Shown one piece after another: positions 1 through 5,382 of a stretch of 5,974 nt of DNA. The notes below the pieces were generated by a model that saw only the letters and a program-made list of their open reading frames with translations, made no database searches and had not been told where the DNA came from. This DNA comes from Gammaproteobacteria bacterium (GTDB lineage: Bacteria > Pseudomonadota > Gammaproteobacteria > GRL18). Numbering within the stretch: position 1 is the stretch's first letter; each line of letters opens with the position of its first letter. The stretch is taken from positions 1 to 5,974 of the forward strand of contig JALTKC010000185.1 in NCBI GenBank assembly GCA_027076245.1. The letters are read 5' to 3'. Made by a program: the position numbers and the translations under genes.

Positions 1-381
1 ACCTATGCCTTATCAGAAGGTTTTTATGATGCCTATTATGTTAAAGCTCAGAAAACACGTCGTTTGATCAGTAACGATTTTAATAATGCTTTTGAAAATA
101 TTGATGTCATTATGGGACCAGCCGCCCCTTCACCGGCCTTTAATATCGGTGAACTGACGGATGATCCCATCACCATGTATCTGTCGGACATTTATACCAT
201 TGCTGTCAACCTGGCCGGTCTGCCGGGCATGTCGATTCCGGCGGGTTTTGTGAATAACCGTCCTGTAGGATTACAGTTAATCGGCAGGCATTTTGATGAG
301 GCGAAGCTGTTAAATATTGCGCATAAATTCCAGACAGTAACCGACTGGCATGCTCAGGGGCCGGAACCGTTTGTTGTCTGA
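1..381 (+). CDS. gatA: Asp/Glu-tRNA amidotransferase subunit A, 3' part (GatA, C-terminal 126 residues)
   Basis: This is the C-terminal end of the amidase subunit of GatCAB. The subunit releases ammonia from glutamine so that GatB can convert Glu-tRNA(Gln) or Asp-tRNA(Asn) to the amide form in the cytoplasm. The reading frame is open from base 1 and ends in TGA at 379-381, so only the start and the amidase Ser-Ser-Lys region lie outside the window. The visible part carries typical GatA C-terminal blocks: a DVIMGPAAPSPAF-like stretch, NLAGLPGMSIPAG, and RPVGLQLIGRHFDEAKLL. Internal ATG/TTG codons in this frame are not starts, because the frame reads as conserved GatA upstream of them. gatB follows on the same strand but after an unusually structured 219-bp spacer. 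The identification is firm, helped by gatB next door. Confidence 0.95.
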   Translation, partial: TYALSEGFYDAYYVKAQKTRRLISNDFNNAFENIDVIMGPAAPSPAFNIGELTDDPITMYLSDIYTIAVNLAGLPGMSIPAGFVNNRPVGLQLIGRHFDEAKLLNIAHKFQTVTDWHAQGPEPFVV

Positions 382-412
382 GCAATGACAGAAGTAGTCA
401 GTGTACCTGACC

Positions 413-527
413 GTGATTGACAGCAGGTACTGTATTTCCGGGGACGCTCAAGTACCTCCATGTATCGCTTTATGAAAACATCCATGTTTTCATAAACCCT
501 GTAAATACAGTACCTGCTGTCAATCAC
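413..527. repeat. 115-bp palindromic intergenic element (nested inverted repeats, MITE/REP-like)
   Basis: Bases 413-437 and 503-527 are perfect 25-bp inverted repeats. They enclose a 65-bp centre that contains a second perfect hairpin, with arms 471-480 and 485-494 and loop TCCA. The heptamer TCCATGT occurs twice in the centre, at 457-463 and 481-487. Shorter alternative pairings exist: AGGTACT at 425-431 with AGTACCT at 451-457, and GTACCTG at 403-409 with CAGGTAC at 424-430. No ORF lies inside and I see no convincing flanking target-site duplication. The terminal inverted repeats and small size suggest a non-autonomous mobile or dispersed repeat. The architecture is also compatible with an attenuating or mRNA-processing hairpin between gatA and gatB. 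The structure is seen directly; mobility is inferred. Confidence 0.75.
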
Positions 528-600
528 TCTACTGTGCTTTTATTAAAGCTAAGTAGTTACCAACAGAATTAAATAAAACCAGAAAAGGTAAAAAATTATT

Positions 601-2034
601 ATGCAATGGGAAGTTGTGATTGGTTTAGAAATCCACGTTCAGCTGGCGACCAAATCCAAAATATTCTCCGGGGCTTCAACGGCCTATGGTGCACAACCGA
701 ATACTCAGGCCTGTGCGGTGGATATGGGTCTGCCCGGCGTACTGCCGGTGTTTAACGGGGAAGCCTTAAGAAAATCAGTGATGTTTGGTCTGGCCATAGA
801 TGCGCAGATTAATGAGCGTTCAGTGTTTGACCGCAAGAACTATTTTTACCCCGATTCTCCCAAAGCCTATCAGATCAGCCAGTTGTATTATCCCGTGGTG
901 GGCAAGGGCTATATTGATATTGATCTGGAAGATGGCTCCACCAAACGCATCGGGGTGACCCGGGCGCATATGGAAGAAGATGCAGGTAAATCTCTGCATG
1001 AAGACTTTCATGGTCAGACCGGCATTGATTTAAACCGGGCCGGTACCCCGCTGCTGGAGATTGTATCAGAACCGGATATGCGCAGTGCCAAAGAAGCCGT
1101 GGCCTATATGCGTAAAATTCATTCCATTGTCCGCTACCTGGGCGTCTCTGATGGTAATATGCAGGAAGGCTCGTTCCGTTGTGATGCTAATGTATCCCTG
1201 CGTCCTAAGGGGCAGGAAGAGTTCGGAACACGAACTGAACTAAAAAACATTAACTCTTTCCGCTTTGTGGAAAAAGCCATCAATGTTGAAATAGAACGGC
1301 AGATGGATATTCTCGAAAGCGGCGGCACCATTACCCAGGAAACCCGTCTGTATGATGCGGATAAAAACGAAACCCGCTCCATGCGCAGCAAGGAAGAAGC
1401 GAACGACTATCGTTACTTCCCGGATCCGGACCTGTTGCCCATTGTGATTTCTCAGGAAGAAATTGAGCAGATCCGTTCGACCTTACCAGAATTACCGGAT
1501 GCCAAGTGTAAGCGTTTTGTCACAGAGCTGGGTTTAGCGGAAAAAGATGCCAGAGCGCTGACCTCTGATCGGGATATGGCCGATTATTTTGAACAGGTTC
1601 AGCAAAGTATTGATGATGCCAAAATGGCGGCGAACTGGCTGCTGGGTGAAGTGTCTGCCCGACTGAATAAAAATGCTCTGGAAATAAAGGACAGTCCTGT
1701 TAATGCAGAAGGTTTAACCGGTCTGCTTAAACGCATTAAGGATAATACTATTTCCGGTAAAATTGCCAAGGATGTATTTGAGGCGATGTGGGAAGAAGGC
1801 GGTGATGCCGACAGTATTATTGAAAGCAAGGGGCTGAAGCAGATCACCGATACCTCTGCCATTGAAGCCATTATAGATGAAGTTATAGCCGCCAATCCTT
1901 CCCAGGTGGAAGAATTTAAGGCCGGTAAGGACAAGTTAATTGGTTTCTTTGTCGGTCAGGTTATGAAAGCCTCAAAGGGCAAGGCCAATCCCGGGCAGGT
2001 TAATCAGTTATTGCAGAAAAAATTAAAGTCCTGA
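601..2034 (+). CDS. gatB: Asp/Glu-tRNA(Asn/Gln) amidotransferase subunit B (GatB)
   Basis: GatB binds misacylated Glu-tRNA(Gln) or Asp-tRNA(Asn), phosphorylates the side-chain carboxylate with ATP, and completes amidation with ammonia channelled from GatA. At 477 residues it is full length for the family. The N-terminal catalytic cradle (about 1-290) shows GLEIHVQL at 8-15, with Glu10 and His12 in the metal-binding position, DRKNYFYPDSPK at 77-88, HMEEDAGKS near 123-131, NRAGTPLLEI at 145-154, SFRCDANVSL at 191-200 and RTELKNINSF at 211-220. A helical and YqeY-like tRNA-binding tail occupies about 330-475. The start at 601 gives the canonical MQWEVVIGLEIHVQL beginning; the ribosome site is weak (AAAAGG at 583-588, 12 bases away). 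The stop is TGA and hslO follows 22 bp later. The spacer from gatA is unusually long and structured. Confidence 0.97.
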   Translation: MQWEVVIGLEIHVQLATKSKIFSGASTAYGAQPNTQACAVDMGLPGVLPVFNGEALRKSVMFGLAIDAQINERSVFDRKNYFYPDSPKAYQISQLYYPVVGKGYIDIDLEDGSTKRIGVTRAHMEEDAGKSLHEDFHGQTGIDLNRAGTPLLEIVSEPDMRSAKEAVAYMRKIHSIVRYLGVSDGNMQEGSFRCDANVSLRPKGQEEFGTRTELKNINSFRFVEKAINVEIERQMDILESGGTITQETRLYDADKNETRSMRSKEEANDYRYFPDPDLLPIVISQEEIEQIRSTLPELPDAKCKRFVTELGLAEKDARALTSDRDMADYFEQVQQSIDDAKMAANWLLGEVSARLNKNALEIKDSPVNAEGLTGLLKRIKDNTISGKIAKDVFEAMWEEGGDADSIIESKGLKQITDTSAIEAIIDEVIAANPSQVEEFKAGKDKLIGFFVGQVMKASKGKANPGQVNQLLQKKLKS

Positions 2035-2056
2035 ACAGGGCCGGAACAGTAACAAC

Positions 2057-2932
2057 ATGAGTAAATCTGATCAATTACGCCGTTTTTTATTTGATAAAGC
2101 CAATATTCGTGGCGAAATCGTCCAGCTGAATGAGGTCTGGCAAAGTATGGAGGCTAACCACCAGTATCATCCGGTTATACGGGAGTATCTGGGGGAAGTG
2201 GTGGCCGCGGCGGTATTATTGTCGGCGACCATCAAGTTTGAAGGTTCGCTTACCATTCAGGCCAGTGGTGACGGGCCATTGAGTTTAATGGTGGTGGAGT
2301 GCCGTTCTAATTTTGGCGTGCGTGGCGTAGCCAAGTATAAGGAGCCATTGCCTGAGCAGACGGATATAAAAACCCTGCTGGGTAAAAGTAATCTGATCAT
2401 TACCATAGAACAGGCACGGACCAATGAACGCTATCAGGGCATTGTGGCTCTGGAGGGTAACAGCATTGCCGAATTTCTGGAAGGCTATTTACAGCATTCG
2501 GAGCAGCTGGAAACCCGAATCTTTCTGGCGGCGGATAAACAGGCCGTCGGCGGATTGCTGCTGCAGCAATTGCCGGGTAAAACCGAGGATGACGACAGCT
2601 GGGATCGGATCACCCATCTGGGCAGTACCATACAGAAAGAAGAATTGCTGGAATTACAGGCAACCGAAATTATCCACCGCCTGTATCATGAAGAAGATGT
2701 GCGCCTGTTTGATCCCGAACCGGTGCATTTTCAGTGCAGCTGTTCCAGAGAAAAAGTCAGCAATATGCTGCGCTCCATCGGCGAAGAAGAAGCCGCCGAT
2801 ATTATTAAGGAGCAGGGCAATATTTCCGTGGATTGTGAATTCTGCGGCACCAGCTATGATTTTGATGAAATTGATATTGCTGAAATTTATGCCAGCAATA
2901 ATCCTTCCGCCGCCAGTACAACCCGTCACTAA
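2057..2932 (+). CDS. hslO: Hsp33 redox-regulated holdase chaperone
   Basis: Hsp33 is a cytoplasmic holdase that is zinc-bound and inactive when reduced. Oxidation of its cysteine centre (for example by HOCl, or peroxide with heat) unfolds the linker and exposes client-binding surface. The 291 residues match the usual length of about 290. The zinc redox switch is intact: Cys227-x-Cys229 and Cys260-x-x-Cys263 in the C-terminal domain, preceded by the charged linker around 175-225. The N-terminal core has the recognisable DGPLSLMVVECR and the G-x-R-G-V-A-like segment near 72-92. The start is the first ATG in frame after gatB, with only a weak ribosome site (GGA at 2043-2045). The 22-bp gap suggests co-transcription with gatB. 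No promoter is evident in that gap. Bases just downstream, before the next gene, show no terminator. Confidence 0.97.
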   Translation: MSKSDQLRRFLFDKANIRGEIVQLNEVWQSMEANHQYHPVIREYLGEVVAAAVLLSATIKFEGSLTIQASGDGPLSLMVVECRSNFGVRGVAKYKEPLPEQTDIKTLLGKSNLIITIEQARTNERYQGIVALEGNSIAEFLEGYLQHSEQLETRIFLAADKQAVGGLLLQQLPGKTEDDDSWDRITHLGSTIQKEELLELQATEIIHRLYHEEDVRLFDPEPVHFQCSCSREKVSNMLRSIGEEEAADIIKEQGNISVDCEFCGTSYDFDEIDIAEIYASNNPSAASTTRH

Positions 2933-2984
2933 CTCATTCAGTCCATCTATAATGCAAAAAAACAAAAAATTTAATTTCGTCCCC

Positions 2985-3013
2985 TTGAAATTTTATTGAT
3001 CTGGATCAATAAA
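2985..3013 (+). promoter_or_regulatory. Candidate sigma-70 promoter for the small gene
   Basis: TTGAAA (2985-2990) and AATAAA (3008-3013) are separated by 17 bp, matching the sigma-70 consensus at 5 of 6 and 4 of 6 positions. The FNR-type dyad occupies the spacer. A second -10-like hexamer, CATAAT at 3022-3027 (5 of 6), has no credible -35 and might be an activator-dependent alternative. Which is used cannot be decided from sequence. Confidence 0.4.
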
Positions 3014-3014
3014 A
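2991..3014. promoter_or_regulatory. 24-bp dyad containing a perfect FNR/ANR-type box
   Basis: Bases 2991-3001 and 3004-3014 are perfect 11-bp inverted arms around a TG centre. The core at 2996-3009 is TTGATCTGGATCAA, an exact match to the FNR/ANR consensus TTGAT-N4-ATCAA. It lies 80 bp upstream of the small gene at 3090 and downstream of hslO, so that gene is the natural target. The effect is unresolved. The box falls inside the spacer of a possible sigma-70 promoter (TTGAAA 2985-2990, AATAAA 3008-3013), which would mean repression. It also sits upstream of another -10-like CATAAT at 3022-3027, where it could activate, although at a non-classical distance. FNR binding is inferred from sequence only. 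Confidence 0.75.
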
Positions 3015-3026
3015 CAGGTAGCATAA

Positions 3027-3049
3027 TAACCAAGAAAAATACTTGGTTA
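3027..3049. repeat. 8-bp inverted repeat in the leader of the small gene
   Basis: TAACCAAG (3027-3034) and CTTGGTTA (3042-3049) form a perfect 8-bp dyad around a 7-base A-rich loop. It lies just after the CATAAT hexamer and 27 bases ahead of the Shine-Dalgarno. It could be a hairpin at the 5' end of the mRNA, which would stabilise it, or a protein operator. It lacks a T-tract and so is not a terminator. Confidence 0.5.
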
Positions 3050-3089
3050 ATTGATTCTGAATAAAAATTGCTAAAAAGGAGGATCAAAT

Positions 3090-3272
3090 ATGAGAAGAAG
3101 CATTATGGTTTTTGGCTGTACATTAGAAGATGGTTCCAGAATTACCTGTGATGATGACGGTGTCGTAGCGGTAAAAGTCCATCCGGATCATTCCGTCACT
3201 GTAACCCGTGCCGATAATACAGAAGTGGAAGTGGATGGAAAATGGGTCGGCTATGTCCCACGTTTTAATTAG
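3090..3272 (+). CDS. Small conserved-looking protein of unknown function, 60 residues
   Basis: I do not recognise this protein. It is 60 residues, mildly acidic by residue count (10 Asp/Glu against 7 Lys/Arg), with two cysteines (Cys10, Cys20) and an acidic DDD run at 21-23. Alternating hydrophobic stretches (VVAVKV, SVTVTR, EVEVDGKWVGYV) suggest a small beta-rich soluble domain; no signal peptide or membrane segment is seen. That it is a real gene is supported by a consensus AAGGAGG at 3076-3082, seven bases before the ATG, by the regulatory dyads upstream and by a strong hairpin 16 bp after the TAA. The next in-frame ATG (3105) lacks such a ribosome site, so the first is chosen. It appears monocistronic. 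The FNR-type box suggests expression tied to oxygen, and the excellent ribosome site suggests high expression; both are inferences. Confidence 0.82.
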   Translation: MRRSIMVFGCTLEDGSRITCDDDGVVAVKVHPDHSVTVTRADNTEVEVDGKWVGYVPRFN

Positions 3273-3288
3273 TGAACTCTTAATCTTT

Positions 3289-3324
3289 CCTCTGTGTCCC
3301 CTTTTTCAAAGGGGGACACAGAGG
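3289..3324 (+). terminator. Strong hairpin between convergent genes, likely rho-independent terminator
   Basis: Arms 3289-3301 and 3312-3324 are perfect 13-bp inverted repeats (CCTCTGTGTCCCC and its complement). A wobble pair and two T-A pairs extend the stem to 16 bp, leaving a TTCA loop at 3305-3308. It lies 16 bp after the stop of the small gene and 40 bp beyond the stop of dusC on the other strand. The plus-strand tail (GTTTAAGTCTCTT) is only modestly T-rich and the minus-strand tail is A/G-rich. Termination is therefore more plausible for the small gene than for dusC. Confidence 0.75.
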
Positions 3325-3364
3325 GTTTAAGTCTCTTATTTGCAAGCTCCAGTCTCTCCCATCG

Positions 3365-4354
3365 TTAGTCTTTATCCACACTGGCTAAAATTAAATCCAT
3401 AGCCTCACGACTGCCCTTAATCTTTTTCAGCAATACAAAAATATCTTCGGCCTGACTATAAGTTGGCATCAGCCATTTAACCCATAACTTAAGTCTGGGT
3501 GCAATATAACGCTCCTTAAGTTCGCTATTGGTACTCATTAAAGTATAAAGCTGTTCAAGATAAGCCACGACCTCAGACCATTTTAAAGGGGCCTGACGCT
3601 GTTCTTCTGGAATGTTTTCAATCGCCTGTTTTATCTGTAAAGCCAGATCAGGCATAACCATAGCACCCCGTCCAAGCATCACCGAATCACACAGACTTCT
3701 TTGCCGACATAGGTGGTAGTCTTCAGGCGACCAGATTTCACCATTGGCTATAACGGGAATATTAAGAGTTTTACTGACCGGAGCAAGCGCTTCCCACCAG
3801 GCCGGAGGCCGATAGCCATCGGTTTTGGTGCGGGCATGAATGGTAACCCAGGCAGCACCGCCATCTGCTATGGCCAGTGCATTATCCATGGTTAAAGACT
3901 GGTCTTCATAGCCCAGACGCATTTTGGCTGTCACCGGAATGTTGTCAGGAACCGCCCTGCGTACCGCAGAAACAATGGTATAAATACGCTCAGGGTATTT
4001 TAATAAACTGGCCCCGCCGTCGCGTTTATTAACGGTTTTGGCCGGACAGCCAAAATTCAGATCAATGCCCATACTGCCCAGCGCCGCGGCTTTGGCCGCA
4101 TTTTCAGCCATAGCCTGCGGATCACTGCCTAATAACTGTAAAAAAACCGGAACGCCGGAACGGGTATGACTTATTTTCTGATTCTCCCCAGGTTTAAGTT
4201 CGGGAAAGCGGCGCAGAAAAACCCGTTGCGGAAACAGGGTGTCGGTTACCCGTAAAAATTCAGTTACGCATAAATCAAAGCCGCCGATGGCAGTCAGAAT
4301 TTCCCGGGCATAAGTATCGGTTAAGCCGTCCATGGGAGCCAGTACAATTTTCAT
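3365..4354 (-). CDS. dusC: tRNA-dihydrouridine synthase, DusC type (U16)
   Basis: This FMN-dependent enzyme uses NADPH to reduce uridine to dihydrouridine in the tRNA D-loop; DusC of E. coli modifies U16. The 329-residue protein starts MKIVLAPMDGLTD and reads DLCVTEFLRVTD, the pattern of the DusC branch rather than DusA or DusB. The TIM-barrel catalytic region includes the NFGCPAKTVN motif with the general-acid Cys103, KMRLGY near Lys144, the HARTK segment from His173, NGEI at 204-207 and the phosphate-binding GRG at 228-230. A helical tRNA-recognition domain follows, ending about residue 320. The length slightly exceeds the roughly 315 of E. coli DusC, with a longer loop around 52-66. The gene lies 30 bp after the moeB-like gene, probably in one operon; its own ribosome site is weak. 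Confidence 0.9.
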   Translation of the reverse strand: MKIVLAPMDGLTDTYAREILTAIGGFDLCVTEFLRVTDTLFPQRVFLRRFPELKPGENQKISHTRSGVPVFLQLLGSDPQAMAENAAKAAALGSMGIDLNFGCPAKTVNKRDGGASLLKYPERIYTIVSAVRRAVPDNIPVTAKMRLGYEDQSLTMDNALAIADGGAAWVTIHARTKTDGYRPPAWWEALAPVSKTLNIPVIANGEIWSPEDYHLCRQRSLCDSVMLGRGAMVMPDLALQIKQAIENIPEEQRQAPLKWSEVVAYLEQLYTLMSTNSELKERYIAPRLKLWVKWLMPTYSQAEDIFVLLKKIKGSREAMDLILASVDKD

Positions 4355-4384
4355 TTGGCTTATGCTCTACTATTTATAAATGGC

Positions 4385-5134
4385 TTATAAGCCGGAACAG
4401 ACCGGACACTGAGGATCAACCGGCAGTTTCATTTTACGCCAGTCCATAGTCCAGGCATCCAGTAATAATAAACTGGAATACAGTGGTGCACCGATACCTA
4501 TAATAATTTTAAGCACTTCAGTGGCCTGTACACTGCCAATAATCCCCACTATCGGAGCAAGAATCCCGTTTTCCGAACAGGTGGTCGCAGTATCATCCGC
4601 ATCGTCTTTATACAGGCAGCGATAACAGGGGCCCTGTCCCTGGTTAGCAAATACAATGACCTGACCTTCCATGCGAATAGCGGCTCCGGAAACCAGTGGT
4701 GTTTGCTGGTGCACACAAACCTCATTAATTAAAAAACGGGAATCAAAATTATCGGTTGCATCAACGACCACATCAGCCAGTTTAACCTGTTCAGCCAGAG
4801 CCTCTTTTTCCAGACGATGAGAGAGGCAGGTGATCTGAATATCGGAATTAAGCTGATGTAATGTCTGGTATGCAGATTGCGCTTTATTCATACCAATGCG
4901 CTGAGGATCAGTATGGATGATCTGACGTTGCAGATTGGATAAATCAACCTCATCAAAATCACAGAGAACAAGATGACCAACACCCGCCGCCGCAAGATAC
5001 ATAGCCACCGGAGAACCCAGTCCACCCATACCGATAATTAATACCCTGGCATCCAGTAATTTTTCCTGCCCTTTAACATCGAGATAGGGCAGCATAATCT
5101 GTCGGGAGTAACGCAGCAGTTGATCATCATTCAT
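4385..5134 (-). CDS. moeB: MoeB/ThiF-family sulfur-carrier adenylyltransferase
   Basis: This is a member of the E1-like family that adenylates the C-terminal Gly-Gly of a small sulfur-carrier protein: MoaD for molybdopterin (MoeB) or ThiS for thiamine (ThiF). The 249 residues equal the E. coli MoeB length. The Rossmann nucleotide loop GMGGLG lies at 35-40. The ATP-site segment DFDEVDLSNLQRQ spans 59-71, DATDN is at 125-129, and Cys186 in the CSENGILAP loop matches the family cysteine. The structural zinc cysteines are all present (170, 173, 243, 246). There is no C-terminal rhodanese domain. No moa or thi gene lies nearby, so the MoeB versus ThiF choice is uncertain; overall length and the APIVGIIGSVQATE stretch favour MoeB. 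The ribosome site is weak. The stop codon lies in a 12-bp perfect palindrome (4382-4393). dusC follows 30 bp downstream. Confidence 0.88.
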   Translation of the reverse strand: MNDDQLLRYSRQIMLPYLDVKGQEKLLDARVLIIGMGGLGSPVAMYLAAAGVGHLVLCDFDEVDLSNLQRQIIHTDPQRIGMNKAQSAYQTLHQLNSDIQITCLSHRLEKEALAEQVKLADVVVDATDNFDSRFLINEVCVHQQTPLVSGAAIRMEGQVIVFANQGQGPCYRCLYKDDADDTATTCSENGILAPIVGIIGSVQATEVLKIIIGIGAPLYSSLLLLDAWTMDWRKMKLPVDPQCPVCSGL

Positions 5135-5382
5135 GGGGATATAATCTTTATAGCTTTTTAGTATAGAAGTGCTGGTATTTTAACGGATATAAAAAAAGCA
5201 GGATACAATTTAATACCAGATCGGTTTATATCTTTTACTATTACCTAAAAATAGAGGCTAAAAGCTATAGAAATCTTTACTTTACAAAACTCTGAGTTAG
5301 AATGACATAATATAGCTCTTGCAGTTAATAAAATGTATAACAAACTTTTTATAAAGAAAGATTAAGACTTAGTGAGAAAAAA
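5135..5382. other. Divergent intergenic region moeB-like / adk, AT-rich with several inverted repeats
   Basis: These 248 bp must hold the promoters for both divergent units. No ORF or RNA gene is apparent. Perfect inverted pairs are present: TATAGCTTTT (5149-5158) with 5260-5269, CTGGTATT (5172-5179) with 5212-5219, and GATATAAA (5186-5193) with 5225-5232. The second and third pairs overlap in a crossing arrangement and cannot all form together in a simple fold. Given the AT richness, some matches may be chance. Confidence 0.5.
5276..5303 (+). promoter_or_regulatory. Candidate adk promoter
   Basis: TTTACT (5276-5281) and TAGAAT (5298-5303) are separated by 16 bp, matching the sigma-70 -35 and -10 consensus at 4 of 6 and 5 of 6. 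They lie about 80 bp upstream of the adk start. The region is AT-rich, so other -10-like hexamers (for example CATAAT at 5306-5311) exist. This is a prediction only. Confidence 0.35.

Noticed and set aside
413..527. CRISPR-like repeats
   Set aside because: The 25-bp copies are inverted rather than direct, there are only two, and no cas gene is present.
403..537. Target-site duplication flanking the 413-527 element
   Set aside because: Bases directly outside the arms (ending GACC on the left, beginning TCTA on the right) share no direct repeat, so insertion could not be proven this way.
1599..1934. A 111-codon antisense open frame within gatB
   Set aside because: Ser/Leu-rich translation typical of the reverse strand of a coding region; no start signals and fully covered by gatB.
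2948..2953. Perfect TATAAT just after the hslO stop
   Set aside because: No acceptable -35 lies 16-18 bp upstream, and it is 136 bp from the next start in an AT-rich spacer; not enough to call a promoter.
2981..2990. A heat-shock (sigma-32) -35-like CCCCTTGAAA after hslO
   Set aside because: No CCCCAT-type -10 element follows at the required spacing, so the match is better explained as a sigma-70 -35 or chance.
2424..2999. A 191-codon open frame overlapping hslO in another frame
   Set aside because: It lies over the well-conserved Hsp33 coding sequence, its translation has no recognisable motif and is rich in odd Cys/Ile/Lys runs, and it has no ribosome site of its own.
2991..3014. The 24-bp dyad as a terminator for hslO
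   Set aside because: The stem is AT-rich with a two-base centre and no following T-tract; the exact FNR-type core is a better explanation.
3713..3895. A 60-codon plus-strand open frame inside dusC
   Set aside because: Reverse-strand shadow of a conserved catalytic region of DusC; no ribosome site.
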